A DNA stretch of 35,689 nt from an uncultured Prevotellaceae bacterium (GCA_946413885.1 CAMKMK010000002.1:1-35689); one strand, 5' to 3'. Numbered from the stretch's first letter, positions 6,702 to 16,180 are shown. Made by a program: numbers and translations. The notes: generated by a model not told the origin, from the letters alone.

Positions 6702-7751
6702 GTGGAATTTACAGCACAAATGATAGCAGACTTGATAAAGGGAACCCTGGTAGGCGACCCTGATGTCAAGATCAATAATTTTGCCAAGATAGAAGAAGGG
6801 AAGCCTGGTTGCATCAGCTTTCTGGCCAACGATAAATATGAACATTATATTTACGAGACGCAAAGCAGCGTGGTACTCGTAAACCAAGACTTCGAGCCAA
6901 AGAAGGAGATAAAGGCAACACTCATCAAGGTGCCTGACGCCCGCGAGGCTGTAGCCAAGCTGTTGCAATTCTATGAGAGCATGAAACCCAAGCGGGAAGG
7001 CATCAGCGACGTGGCTTTCATTCACCCATCAGCAAAGATTGGCGACAAATGCTATATCGGCCCCTTCGTCGCCATCGCGGAAGGCGTGGAGATAGGAGAA
7101 GGTTGCGTTCTGCATCCACACGTCACGATAGGCAGGAATGCCAAGGTAGGCGCGAATACGGAGATATATAGCAATGCCGTCATCTATCATGATTGTCAGG
7201 TTGGCAATCGTTGTGTGCTTCATGCCGGTTGTGTGATTGGAGCCGACGGCTTTGGCTTCCAACCTACAGAAAAGGGATACGAGAAGATACCCCAAATAGG
7301 TATCGCCATCATAGAGGACGACGTGGAGATAGGTGCCAATACCTGTGTCGATAGAGCCGTCATGGGAGCCACCATCGTTCATAGTGGCGTGAAGATTGAC
7401 AACCTTGTGCAGATCGCCCACAACAATGAGATAGGCAGCCATACCGTCATGTCGGCTCAAGTCGGCATCGCAGGAAGTACGAAAGTGGGAGAATGGTGTA
7501 TGTTTGGCGGTCAAGTAGGTATTGCCGGCCACGCAACTATCGCCAACCGCACGATGGCTGGCGCCCAGGCAGGCATTCCCAACAGCGTGAAAAAGGAAGG
7601 TACAGCCGTCCAAGGAACTCCCGCCATCGAAGGACATAACTTCTGGAGATCCAGCGCCCTCTTCAAGAAACTCCCTGAGATATGGACAGAAATGAACCAA
7701 ATGAAGAAAGAAATCAAAGCTCTGAAAGAACAAGTGGAGCAAAAAGAATAA
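6702..7751 (+). CDS. lpxD: UDP-3-O-(3-hydroxyacyl)glucosamine N-acyltransferase
   Basis: Adds the second hydroxyacyl chain to UDP-3-O-acylglucosamine, the third step of lipid A synthesis, at the cytosolic face. The 349-aa protein has the LpxD N-terminal uridine-binding domain (MEFTAQMIADLIKGTLVG and onward, to about residue 100), then a left-handed beta-helix of hexapeptide repeats (ISCVI-like turns such as AKIGDKCYIGPFVAIAEG). The likely catalytic base is His240 in VQIAHNNEIG. A short C-terminal helix ends in KALKEQVEQKE. Translation starts at GTG 6702, since no ATG lies between the pyrF stop and this point and the residues that follow match the family start. The gene is immediately upstream of lpxC-fabZ and lpxA. 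Confidence 0.95.
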   Translation: MEFTAQMIADLIKGTLVGDPDVKINNFAKIEEGKPGCISFLANDKYEHYIYETQSSVVLVNQDFEPKKEIKATLIKVPDAREAVAKLLQFYESMKPKREGISDVAFIHPSAKIGDKCYIGPFVAIAEGVEIGEGCVLHPHVTIGRNAKVGANTEIYSNAVIYHDCQVGNRCVLHAGCVIGADGFGFQPTEKGYEKIPQIGIAIIEDDVEIGANTCVDRAVMGATIVHSGVKIDNLVQIAHNNEIGSHTVMSAQVGIAGSTKVGEWCMFGGQVGIAGHATIANRTMAGAQAGIPNSVKKEGTAVQGTPAIEGHNFWRSSALFKKLPEIWTEMNQMKKEIKALKEQVEQKE

Positions 7752-7803
7752 ATTCACAAAACTCTAAACATTACATCAAAAAGCCAACAATATCATTGCA
7801 AAT

Positions 7804-9189
7804 ATGCTGAAACAAAATACACTCAAAGGAAGTTTCTCTCTCTATGGTAAGGGATTGCATACAGGACTCGACCTGACCATCACATTCAATCCTGCTCCTG
7901 AAAATCATGGATACAAAATCCAACGGATTGATCTTCCTGACATGCCCAAGATAGACGCCATCGCAGAAAATGTGGTAGATACGCAACGTGGAACCGTATT
8001 GGCTACAGGAGACGTGCGATGCAGTACGGTAGAACACGCTATGGCTGCCCTCTATGCCCTTGGGGTGGATAATGTACTCATTCAAGTCAACGGACCTGAG
8101 TTCCCCATCCTGGACGGGAGTTCCGCTACCTATGTAAAAGAAATTCAACGTGTTGGACTGAAAGAACAGAATGCCATTAAGGACTTTTACGTGATTACCC
8201 ATAAGATGGAATTCCGCGACGAGAAGACCAACGCGTGCATCACTTTGCTGCCAGATGAGCAGTTCTCCATCACCTGCATGATTTCCTTCAACGGCAAGAT
8301 ACTGAGCAGTCAGTTTGCCACGTTAGACAACATGGAGGATTTCGCTGATGAGATTGCATCTGCCCGCACATTTGTTTTCGTACGCGAGATAGAGCCTTTG
8401 TTGATGGCAGGTCTGATCAAGGGAGGCAACCTGGATAATGCGATCGTCATTTATGAAACGCAGACAACTCAAGAGAATCTCGACAAGCTGTGCGAACTGA
8501 CCAACGCAGAGAAACACGATGCTAACGAACTGGGGTACATCCAGCATAAACCTCTTGTGTGGGAGAATGAACCTGCACGCCACAAACTGCTTGATATCAT
8601 TGGAGATATGGCTCTGATAGGACGGCCTATCAAGGGTAGAATCATTGCAACACGTCCTGGACACACCATCAACAACAAGTTTGCCCGCATGATGCGCAAG
8701 GAAATCAGGAAACACGACGTACAGGCTCCCACCTACAACCCAGACAGGGAACCAGTTATGGACAACAATCGAATCCGCGAACTGCTTCCCCATCGTTATC
8801 CCATGCAATTGGTTGACAAGGTTATCTCAATAGGCTCGAACAGCATCGTGGCTGTGAAAAATGTGACAGGTAACGAGGAATTCTTCCAAGGTCATTTCCC
8901 CAATGAGCCTGTCATGCCAGGCGTCTTGCAGATAGAAGCTATGGCTCAAACGGGTGGCTTGCTGGTCCTGAACACGTTGGAAGAACCTGAGCGATGGAGT
9001 ACCTATTTCCTACGAATCGATAACGTGAAATTCCGCCAGAAGGTAGTGCCAGGCGACACGCTCATCTTCAAGGTAGAAATGATCACGCCCATTCGTCACG
9101 GAATAAGCAGCATGAAAGGATATGCCTTCGTAGGTGAGAATTGTGTGACGGAAGCCACCTTCACCGCCCAAATGATTAAAAACAGATAA
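7804..9189 (+). CDS. lpxC/fabZ: Bifunctional UDP-3-O-acyl-GlcNAc deacetylase / 3-hydroxyacyl-ACP dehydratase
   Basis: A fusion of LpxC, the committed lipid A step, and FabZ, the fatty-acid elongation dehydratase. The LpxC part (about 1-305) shows zinc ligands His78 (STVEHAMAAL) and His260/Asp264 (HKLLDIIGDMALIG). The FabZ part begins at Met319 (MDNNRIRELLPHRYPMQLVD), with catalytic His364 in GHFPNEPVMPG and Glu378 in LQIEAMAQ. Both active sites are intact. The fusion is known across Bacteroidetes and is not new, but it ties the two enzymes that compete for the 3-hydroxyacyl-ACP pool into one polypeptide. The gene lies 52 nt after lpxD and 15 nt before lpxA. Confidence 0.96.
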   Translation: MLKQNTLKGSFSLYGKGLHTGLDLTITFNPAPENHGYKIQRIDLPDMPKIDAIAENVVDTQRGTVLATGDVRCSTVEHAMAALYALGVDNVLIQVNGPEFPILDGSSATYVKEIQRVGLKEQNAIKDFYVITHKMEFRDEKTNACITLLPDEQFSITCMISFNGKILSSQFATLDNMEDFADEIASARTFVFVREIEPLLMAGLIKGGNLDNAIVIYETQTTQENLDKLCELTNAEKHDANELGYIQHKPLVWENEPARHKLLDIIGDMALIGRPIKGRIIATRPGHTINNKFARMMRKEIRKHDVQAPTYNPDREPVMDNNRIRELLPHRYPMQLVDKVISIGSNSIVAVKNVTGNEEFFQGHFPNEPVMPGVLQIEAMAQTGGLLVLNTLEEPERWSTYFLRIDNVKFRQKVVPGDTLIFKVEMITPIRHGISSMKGYAFVGENCVTEATFTAQMIKNR

Positions 9190-9204
9190 TCCAAGAAAAT
9201 AGAC

Positions 9205-9978
9205 ATGAGCAAAATAAGTCCATTAGCCTACATCCATCCTGAGGCAATCATTGGAGAGAATTGTGAGATTGGCCCCTTCTGTTATATAGATAAAGGTGTA
9301 GTAATCGGAGACAACAATACCCTGATGAACAGCGTAACCGTTCTTTATGGCGCGCGTATCGGAAACGGAAACATCTTTTTCCCAGGGGCTGTCATCAGCG
9401 CCATCCCTCAAGACCTGAAATTCAAAGGGGAGGACACCACAGCAGAAATTGGAGACAACAACAAGATACGCGAGAATGTGACCATCAATCGTGGCACAGC
9501 TGCCAAGGGAAAAACCATTGTGGGAAGCAACAATCTTCTCATGGAAGGCATGCATGTGGCTCATGATGTGCTTATTGGCGACGGATGCATCTTTGGCAAC
9601 AGCACAAAACTCGCTGGTGAGGTTGTCGTGGATGACAACGCGATCCTGAGTGCCAGCGTGCTTATCCACCAGTTCTGCCGCATCGGAGGTTATACCATGG
9701 TGGGAGGGGGAACACGCTCCAGTCAAGACATTCCTCCATACAGCCTCATCGCACGCGATCCAGCTGCGTTTTGTGGATTAAATACCGTGGGATTAAGACG
9801 CCGCAACTTCGACCGTGAAATCATAAACAACATACATCAGGCCTACCAGATCATCCTGCAAGGTACAGGGAAACTGAACGACTTGTTGCTCCGTGTTGAG
9901 CAGGAAATTCCCATGAGTTCAGAGATTCAGTATATTCTTGACTTCATTCGTTCCAGCAAACGTGGTTTTATCAGATAG
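9205..9978 (+). CDS. lpxA: UDP-N-acetylglucosamine acyltransferase
   Basis: Transfers a 3-hydroxyacyl group from ACP to the 3-OH of UDP-GlcNAc, the first step of lipid A synthesis. The 257-aa length is normal. Hexapeptide repeats form the beta-helix from residue 5 (SPLAYIHPEAIIGENCEIGPF) to about 185. The probable catalytic base is His120 in HVAHDVLIG. The C-terminal helical region (about 195-257) carries the conserved GLNTVGLRRRNF segment. It directly follows lpxC-fabZ and is followed 2 nt later by the pRiA4b-like gene, so they are certainly on one transcript. Confidence 0.96.
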   Translation: MSKISPLAYIHPEAIIGENCEIGPFCYIDKGVVIGDNNTLMNSVTVLYGARIGNGNIFFPGAVISAIPQDLKFKGEDTTAEIGDNNKIRENVTINRGTAAKGKTIVGSNNLLMEGMHVAHDVLIGDGCIFGNSTKLAGEVVVDDNAILSASVLIHQFCRIGGYTMVGGGTRSSQDIPPYSLIARDPAAFCGLNTVGLRRRNFDREIINNIHQAYQIILQGTGKLNDLLLRVEQEIPMSSEIQYILDFIRSSKRGFIR

Positions 9979-9980
9979 AA

Positions 9981-10505
9981 ATGACACAAAAAATTACTTT
10001 ATTCAGCCAAGAAGTCGAAGACTTCGTAATGGAAATAAAAATTGATGCAGATGCAACCTTTTATGATCTGCACAAGCTGATTCTGGATGCTTGCAATTAT
10101 GAGGAGCATGAGAATCAACGTTTCATGATTTGCAACGAGGACTGGAAGATAGAACGAAACATTCTCCTGAAGGACAATGGGGAGGCAAGCATTGACGAGG
10201 ATTTATACCTAATGCAAGAGACCACCTTAAAAGAATATCTGGAAGAAGAAGGACAACGATTAGCTTATCTGTTCGATCCAGAAAACAAGAGGTTCTTCAT
10301 GATGGAATTGTCAGAAAATATTTTCGGTCAACCCCAACCTGAACCCGTCGTATCACGCAGGTATGGCACAGCACCCATGCAAACCCTTATTGAGGAAGAC
10401 GTGGTGTCTGCTGAAACGAATACGGAAATAGACGAGAATTTCTATGGCGACGATGGTTTCGAGGAAGACGAGATAGACATGGAAGGCTTCGAAATCAACG
10501 AATAG
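9981..10505 (+). CDS. pRiA4b ORF-3-like protein with acidic tail
   Basis: The 174-aa protein resembles the plasmid pRiA4b ORF-3-like (MM3350-like) fold: a strand followed by ATFYDLHKLILDACNY, an edge strand with FMICNEDW, a middle containing TTLKEYLEEEGQRLAYLFD, and a strand with RFFMMEL. That covers about residues 1-110. The last 60 residues are low-complexity and strongly acidic (for example DGFEEDEIDMEGFEINE) and are probably disordered. It starts 2 nt after lpxA and ends 26 nt before miaA. The family has no established biochemical role, so I give no function. Its fixed place between an essential lipid A gene and miaA suggests a housekeeping role rather than cargo of a mobile element. Confidence 0.7.
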   Translation: MTQKITLFSQEVEDFVMEIKIDADATFYDLHKLILDACNYEEHENQRFMICNEDWKIERNILLKDNGEASIDEDLYLMQETTLKEYLEEEGQRLAYLFDPENKRFFMMELSENIFGQPQPEPVVSRRYGTAPMQTLIEEDVVSAETNTEIDENFYGDDGFEEDEIDMEGFEINE

Positions 10506-10531
10506 TCATCAAGGAACGAGGGAGAGGAAGG

Positions 10532-11425
10532 ATGACATTGTTTGTGCTATTGGGGCCAACCGCTGTAGGGAAAACTGAACTCTCACTCCGGCTGGCAGAG
10601 TTTCTGGGAAGCCCCATTATCAACTGCGACAGCAGGCAGTTTTTCCGAGAGATGAAGATTGGCACAGCTCCCCCAACTCCTGTAGAAATGGAGAGGGTTA
10701 AACATTTCTTCGTGGGTACTCTTGGACTGCAAGACTATTATAGTGCTGCTCAATACGAACAAGAAGCCCTACAACTCATCAAAGAACTCTCAAAGACCCA
10801 TCAAAACCTACTTCTATCTGGGGGAAGTATGATGTACATCGATGCCGTATGCAACGGAATTGATGATATTCCAACCGTGGATGCTGAGACCAGACAATTC
10901 TTGCACGAAAGATTAGAAAAAGAGGGGTTGGATATACTGTTGCAAGAACTGAAACTGGTAGATCCGGAATATTACGAATTAGTGGACAAAAAGAACCACA
11001 AGCGGGTTGTTCATGCATTAGAAATTTATTACACATCAGGTAAAAATTTTTCATCATTCAAAACCAACACAAAGAAGGAACGTCCATTTCGTATCGTGAA
11101 GATTGGACTTAGACGTGAACGGACCGAACTCTTTGGCCGCATAAACCAACGGGTAGAAAAAATGATGAAGGACGGATTGTTGGATGAAGCAAGAAGACTC
11201 TATCCATACCGTAACGAGAATTCATTAAATACCGTTGGTTACAAAGAACTCTTCGATTACTTAGATGGGAAATGGGATCTGACAACTGCTGTGGAACGAA
11301 TAAAAAAGAATACTCGCGTATATGCCAAGAAACAGATGACTTGGTTCCAAAAAGACAAAGAAATAACCTGGTTCCATCCAAATGATTATGCAGAAATAGA
11401 AAAATTTGTGACCAAGAGCATGTAA
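10532..11425 (+). CDS. miaA: tRNA dimethylallyltransferase
   Basis: Transfers a dimethylallyl group to N6 of A37 in tRNAs that read codons starting with U, which aids reading-frame maintenance. The 297-aa protein shows the P-loop GPTAVGKT at residues 8-15, the catalytic-region motif NCDSRQ (Asp33) followed by KIGTAPPT, the LSGGSMMYIDA substrate-tunnel segment, and a C-terminal region with VGYKELFDYLDG and KKNTRVYAKKQMTWF. It lies 26 nt after the pRiA4b-like gene. It ends the housekeeping run, because a separate promoter sits before the next gene. Confidence 0.95.
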   Translation: MTLFVLLGPTAVGKTELSLRLAEFLGSPIINCDSRQFFREMKIGTAPPTPVEMERVKHFFVGTLGLQDYYSAAQYEQEALQLIKELSKTHQNLLLSGGSMMYIDAVCNGIDDIPTVDAETRQFLHERLEKEGLDILLQELKLVDPEYYELVDKKNHKRVVHALEIYYTSGKNFSSFKTNTKKERPFRIVKIGLRRERTELFGRINQRVEKMMKDGLLDEARRLYPYRNENSLNTVGYKELFDYLDGKWDLTTAVERIKKNTRVYAKKQMTWFQKDKEITWFHPNDYAEIEKFVTKSM

Positions 11426-11442
11426 TATAGAAGAAGTTTTGC

Positions 11443-11450
11443 TATTTTTG
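11443..11450 (+). promoter_or_regulatory. -7 box ahead of the penicillin-binding protein gene
   Basis: TATTTTTG fits TAnnTTTG and lies 28 nt before the ATG at 11479. No convincing -33 TTTG is present at the expected distance, so this may be a weak promoter or read-through from miaA may dominate. Confidence 0.4.
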
Positions 11451-11478
11451 TATCAGAAATTTCTATGTACCATACTTC

Positions 11479-13932
11479 ATGATGCTCAAAACATGTTGGA
11501 ATAAAACCAAGAGACTTTTCAAAAAGATATACGGAGGGCCTTGGTATAAGAAAATCCTGGCATGGATTGTCACATTTATGGTTGCGATGATACTGTTTTT
11601 TGCAGCTGTCGAAAGCAACTTCCTCAATCTATTTGGCAAATCTCCAGGCTTCAACGACATCATGAATCCTGTGGTCAACGAGGCTTCTGAAATCTACAGC
11701 GCAGATAGTGTACTTTTAGGCAGATTTTTCAGTCAGAACCGAACTCCCGTTACATACGAAGAAATTTCCCCCATCCTTGTCACAACGTTGATAGATACTG
11801 AGGACGAACGTTTTTACAGGCACCATGGAATTGATGTGGTGGGACTCTTTGCAGCCTTGAAGGATATGTTCCGTGGAGATGCACGTGGCGGAAGTACCAT
11901 CACCCAACAGTTAGCAAAGAATCTTTTCCGTGTCCGAACACAATATTCCACAGGACTTTTAGGAAGAACTCCAGGATTGAAACTGCTGATAATGAAAGTC
12001 AAAGAATGGATTGTGGCAACAAAGTTGGAAGCCGTATTCTCGAAAGAGGAGATTCTAACAATGTACTTCAATACCGTTGACTTTGGAAGCAATTCTTTTG
12101 GAATAAAGACGGCAGCCAGAACATATTTCAGTACCACGCCTGACAAATTGAACTATGAACAGTCGGCCACATTAGTAGGACTATTAAAAGCAACCAGCAA
12201 CTATAATCCTCGCCTCCATCCTGAAAACAGCAGGCTGCGACGTAATACTGTTCTCGATCTGGTTTACCAGCACAATCATATCCTTATAAATGGAAAGAAA
12301 GCTTCCCTAGCACAGTTGGATTCCATCAAAAGTATTCCTGTCACAGTGGAGAACAAAGCAACGGAAAGCAGTTACGATGGTATCGCACCTTATTTTCGAG
12401 AAGCTTTGGTAAACTATATCAGCAGGCTCTGCGAAAAGAAACTTATCAGAGAATATGATAGTGAAACCAAATTAGACCTTTATGCCGATGGCTTGAAGAT
12501 TTACACTTCTTTGGATACCCGTTTGCAAAGATATGCTGAGGAAGCTGTAGAAAAGCAAATGCAAGTACTCCAGCAACGGTTTAATGAACATTGGGGAAAC
12601 AATGCCCCCTGGCGAGACAGGCAATACAGGGAAATACCGAACTTCATAGAAAACCTTACAAAGAAAACACAAGAATACAAATATTTAACAAGCAAATTCC
12701 CTGACAACCAAGATTCAGTAAATCATTATCTGAATTTACCTCATCCTGTGGAATTGTTCACCTATGATGGACCTGTTGAAAAAGAGCTCAGCACAATAGA
12801 CTCCATTCGATATATGACCAGATTCTTGCATTGTGGTTTTGTCGTCATGGAACCAGATACTCGACAAGTGAAGGCATGGGTTGGCGATATTGACTTCAAT
12901 TCATGGAAATACGATAAAGTGTTGGCAAACCGACAACCTGGATCAACTTTCAAGCTTTTCGTCTATACTGAAGCCATGAATCAAGGATTGACCCCTTGTG
13001 ACAGACGTTTGGACGGATTCGTTTCATATAAGGATACCATCAATGGAAAAATCACCATTTGGGCACCCCATAATGCCAACGGATACTTCACAGGAGCCAA
13101 TATGTCGCTGAAGAATGCCTTCGCACAAAGCATCAACAGCGTGGCCGTGAGGATAGGAATGGAAGTAGGTATTCCCAACATCGTTAAGACGGCTCATGCG
13201 ATGGGAATCGAATCGACTCTTAACGAAACGAAATCCCTAACCTTGGGAAGCAGCGACGTGAATCTGCTTGAGATGGTAAACAGTTATTGTACCGTGGTTA
13301 ATGACGGAAAATACAACATGCCTATCATGGTCACTCGCATCGAAGACCGTAAGGGAAGAGTTATCTATCGGGCTAAACTAAAGGAGACACAAGCCATCCC
13401 TTATCGTTCTGCCTATTTGATGCAAACCATGTTGATGTCCGGATTGACAAACCGAGGAGGAACCTCAGCTGCTCTTTGGCGGTTCATACGGCCTTTCAGC
13501 GACACAGATTTCGGCGGAAAAACTGGAACCAGCAACAACCACTCTGATGCATGGTTTATAGGAGTCACCCCCAAATTAGTAGGAGGTGCCTGGGTGGGAG
13601 GCGAATACAGAAGCATACATTTCCGTACTGGCGAATTAGGCCAGGGAAGTCGAACTGCCTTGCCCATCTTTGGCAATTTCATAGAAAGAGCCTTCGAGGA
13701 TCAAAGATTTCAAAGATACCGCAAGAAATTCCCTCCCGCCAAAGGATTGGACGCATCCTTGTGGAACTGTTCAAATTATTATGTTTTACCTGATACTTTT
13801 GAGATAGATTCCATTTACAGCAACACATTGATCTTTGGCCCATCAGTAAGCACAGAGGATGATATTGAGGCAGAAATTCCAGAACAACAAATAGAGGAAG
13901 TTCCCACACAGGAACCCATGGTCGAAGAATGA
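11479..13932 (+). CDS. mrcA: Class A penicillin-binding protein (PBP1A-type)
   Basis: A bifunctional peptidoglycan synthase anchored in the inner membrane: it polymerises glycan strands and cross-links stem peptides. The 817-aa protein has a single N-terminal membrane span (about 26-43). The GT51 domain shows the catalytic TEDERFYRHHG at about 107-116 and GGSTITQQLAKN at about 137-148. The transpeptidase domain shows Ser489 in STFK, SIN at 551-553 and KTG at 681-683. All motifs are intact. The tail after about 790 is acidic and rich in Glu, Pro and Gln. The two adjacent ATGs at 11479 and 11482 are equivalent. Its stop overlaps the start of the helicase gene (ATGA). Confidence 0.94.
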   Translation: MMLKTCWNKTKRLFKKIYGGPWYKKILAWIVTFMVAMILFFAAVESNFLNLFGKSPGFNDIMNPVVNEASEIYSADSVLLGRFFSQNRTPVTYEEISPILVTTLIDTEDERFYRHHGIDVVGLFAALKDMFRGDARGGSTITQQLAKNLFRVRTQYSTGLLGRTPGLKLLIMKVKEWIVATKLEAVFSKEEILTMYFNTVDFGSNSFGIKTAARTYFSTTPDKLNYEQSATLVGLLKATSNYNPRLHPENSRLRRNTVLDLVYQHNHILINGKKASLAQLDSIKSIPVTVENKATESSYDGIAPYFREALVNYISRLCEKKLIREYDSETKLDLYADGLKIYTSLDTRLQRYAEEAVEKQMQVLQQRFNEHWGNNAPWRDRQYREIPNFIENLTKKTQEYKYLTSKFPDNQDSVNHYLNLPHPVELFTYDGPVEKELSTIDSIRYMTRFLHCGFVVMEPDTRQVKAWVGDIDFNSWKYDKVLANRQPGSTFKLFVYTEAMNQGLTPCDRRLDGFVSYKDTINGKITIWAPHNANGYFTGANMSLKNAFAQSINSVAVRIGMEVGIPNIVKTAHAMGIESTLNETKSLTLGSSDVNLLEMVNSYCTVVNDGKYNMPIMVTRIEDRKGRVIYRAKLKETQAIPYRSAYLMQTMLMSGLTNRGGTSAALWRFIRPFSDTDFGGKTGTSNNHSDAWFIGVTPKLVGGAWVGGEYRSIHFRTGELGQGSRTALPIFGNFIERAFEDQRFQRYRKKFPPAKGLDASLWNCSNYYVLPDTFEIDSIYSNTLIFGPSVSTEDDIEAEIPEQQIEEVPTQEPMVEE

Positions 13933-15941
13933 AAGAAAACATCAACATCTCATCACCTGAGTTCCAAAATGCGCTCTCGCTGATTAAGTTTACTCATCAG
14001 TCTGTTTTCCTTACTGGAAAGGCAGGCACAGGAAAAAGCACCTTCTTGCGCTATATTCGGACGGAGGTAAAAAAGAAAAGTGTCGTGCTGGCTCCCACAG
14101 GTATTGCAGCTATCAATGCAGAAGGAAGTACCTTACACAGTTTCTTCAAGCTACCTTTCTATCCTCTTTTGTTAGATGATCCGAAATTCTCAGTTCGACG
14201 CATCCGAGATTTTCTAAAATACAAAAAGAGTCAGATAAAACTGCTCAAACAGGTGGATCTCATTATCATTGATGAGATTTCGATGGTTAGGGCAGATATC
14301 ATCGACTTTATTGACCGTATTCTGAGAGTATATTGTCAAAATATGCGGGAACCCTTTGGAGGGAAACAAATGTTGCTGATAGGCGACGTGTTCCAACTGG
14401 AGCCGGTTGTGAAGTCTGACGAAAGGGAAATATTAAGCAAATTCTACCCCAATCCTTATTTCTTCTCAGCTCACGTGTTCCAGCAGATGAAATTGGTCAG
14501 CATCGAGCTAAAGAAAGTTTTTCGTCAGAAGGATGCCGGTTTCATAGCAGCCTTGGATCACATAAGACAGAACAAGATTACAGATCTGGAACTAAAACTT
14601 CTCAATAGCCGATATGCAGAAGAAGGAGAGATCGTGAAACAAGAAAGCGAGGGACTTAACATCGTTTTGGCAACACGAAGGGACAACGTAGACTTCATCA
14701 ACCAAACCGAGTTGGATAAACTCCCTGGAAACACCGTTCTGATGAAAGGCGTCGTGACAGGGGATTTCCCAGAATCGTCACTCCCTACTCTACTTCAATT
14801 GGAATTGAAAGAGAATGCACAGATTATCTTCATCAAGAACGACCCTGACCACAGATGGGTCAATGGAACGTTAGGTACCATTTCCAGTTTCAACCCTGAG
14901 AATGGATCCATTGAAGTGATCACAGAAGATGGCGATATAGTAAACGTAAGCGAAGAACGATGGAGTAATGTACGATACACCTACAACGAAAAAGAAAAAA
15001 AGATAGAAGAAGAAGAGTTGGGCACTTTCACCCAATATCCTATCCGACTTGCCTGGGCCATTACAATCCACAAAAGTCAAGGTTTGACATTCCAGAATGT
15101 AACCATCGATTTTAGTGGAGGAACCTTTGCTGGTGGACAAGCCTATGTGGCTTTAAGCCGTTGTACAAGTTTAAATGGAATAACCCTAAAGAAAAGAATT
15201 ACTCGCTCTGACATTTTTGTCCGACCCGAAATTATCGAGTTCGCAGCACGTTTCAATGACCAACAAGATCTCCAGCGAGCCCTTATGGAAGCAAAAGCCG
15301 ATACTGAGTACCAAGCCTGTGCAAAAGCTTTCGAGAAAGGAGATATGGCTGCATGTCTGGAACATTTTTTCATCGCCATCCATACTCGATACGACATCGA
15401 GAAACCCACAGTCAAACGTCTAATCAGGAAAAAGCTGAACGTTTTCAAACGCTTGCAACAGCAGCGAGACGAGATAAAACTACAATTGGAGGCTCAGAAT
15501 GAACGCCTAAAGAAATATGCTACAGAATATTACATGATGGGGAATGAATGTTTGACACAAGCACACGCTCCTAAAGCTGCCATAGCAAATTACTCCAAGG
15601 CATTGGAATTGTATCCAAATTACGTAGATGCATTAGTAAGGCGTGGAATAACGTATCTTGATGAAAAACAACTAAATGAAGCGCTTCACGATTTGAACCA
15701 AGCAGTCCAACTGTCACCTCGATCTTTCAAGGCAAACTATAATCGAGGAAAAGTTTTCATGGCAAAAGGGTTCTATGAAGAAGCTGCAAACGATTTCGTC
15801 AAAGCGACCAGTCTAAACACGGAACATGCTCAATCTCATAAACTTGCAGGAGATGCCTTCGCAGCCATGGGAAAGGAAGATACAGCCGCCATGTACTGGG
15901 AATTAGCCGAGCAATTGAGAGACAAAAAGAAAAGAAGATAA
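13929..15941 (+). CDS. Pif1/RecD-like SF1 helicase with C-terminal TPR domain
   Basis: A predicted 5'-3' DNA helicase of 670 aa. Walker A (GKAGTGKST) is at 30-38, Walker B (LIIIDEISMV) at about 109-118, the GDVFQLEPV Gln motif lies shortly after, and the late motifs are AWAITIHKSQGLTF (about 373-386) and AYVALSRC (about 405-412). After a charged coiled stretch (about 495-530), three TPR-like repeats run from about 534 to 650, with typical A-x-x-x-Y/F-x-K-A-x-x-L spacing, ending in a basic KDKKKRR-like tail. TPRs bind peptides or proteins, so the fusion suggests recruitment by a partner. It overlaps the PBP gene by 4 nt and is thus translationally coupled, an odd functional pairing. The downstream 239 nt lead to a new promoter. 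Confidence 0.88.
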   Translation: MKENINISSPEFQNALSLIKFTHQSVFLTGKAGTGKSTFLRYIRTEVKKKSVVLAPTGIAAINAEGSTLHSFFKLPFYPLLLDDPKFSVRRIRDFLKYKKSQIKLLKQVDLIIIDEISMVRADIIDFIDRILRVYCQNMREPFGGKQMLLIGDVFQLEPVVKSDEREILSKFYPNPYFFSAHVFQQMKLVSIELKKVFRQKDAGFIAALDHIRQNKITDLELKLLNSRYAEEGEIVKQESEGLNIVLATRRDNVDFINQTELDKLPGNTVLMKGVVTGDFPESSLPTLLQLELKENAQIIFIKNDPDHRWVNGTLGTISSFNPENGSIEVITEDGDIVNVSEERWSNVRYTYNEKEKKIEEEELGTFTQYPIRLAWAITIHKSQGLTFQNVTIDFSGGTFAGGQAYVALSRCTSLNGITLKKRITRSDIFVRPEIIEFAARFNDQQDLQRALMEAKADTEYQACAKAFEKGDMAACLEHFFIAIHTRYDIEKPTVKRLIRKKLNVFKRLQQQRDEIKLQLEAQNERLKKYATEYYMMGNECLTQAHAPKAAIANYSKALELYPNYVDALVRRGITYLDEKQLNEALHDLNQAVQLSPRSFKANYNRGKVFMAKGFYEEAANDFVKATSLNTEHAQSHKLAGDAFAAMGKEDTAAMYWELAEQLRDKKKRR

Positions 15942-15954
15942 TTTTTTCAAAAAT

Positions 15955-16002
15955 TGTCCGTTCTTAACACATTTTGATGAAATAAACCCCTCTTTGCGGA
16001 CA
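15955..16002. other. Long-range inverted repeat in the spacer before the Sus operon
   Basis: TGTCCG (15955-15960) is complementary to CGGACA (15997-16002) with a 36-nt loop. The arms are short and no T tract follows, so a terminator role is not supported. The rest of the 15942-16095 stretch is AT-rich, and I see no small gene in it. Confidence 0.2.
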
Positions 16003-16095
16003 CTATTCAAGCATTTTTAAACCATTTTTTGTTAATTTACCTTAAATTCCCATTTCTTAAAGAAGAAGCATGTACTTTGTTTTATAAAAAAAACG

Positions 16096-16103
16096 TAAAT
16101 TTG
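16096..16103 (+). promoter_or_regulatory. -7 box of the FAS1-SusCD operon
   Basis: TAAATTTG exactly fits TAnnTTTG. A TTTG at 16076-16079 is the nearest -33 candidate, but its 16-nt spacer is shorter than the usual 19-21, which might mean dependence on an activator. The leader to the ATG at 16181 is about 70 nt, A-rich and poor in G. No palindromic operator stands out. Confidence 0.55.
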
Positions 16104-16180
16104 CTTGGTATAAATTGTACAAAGCAGTGAATTGCAAGAATAATAACAATTAACAATAACATCAACAAAAACTCTAATTT

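Noticed and set aside
7804..9189. Novel lpxC-fabZ fusion
   Set aside because: The fusion is established in Bacteroidetes; it is annotated as a feature but is not new.
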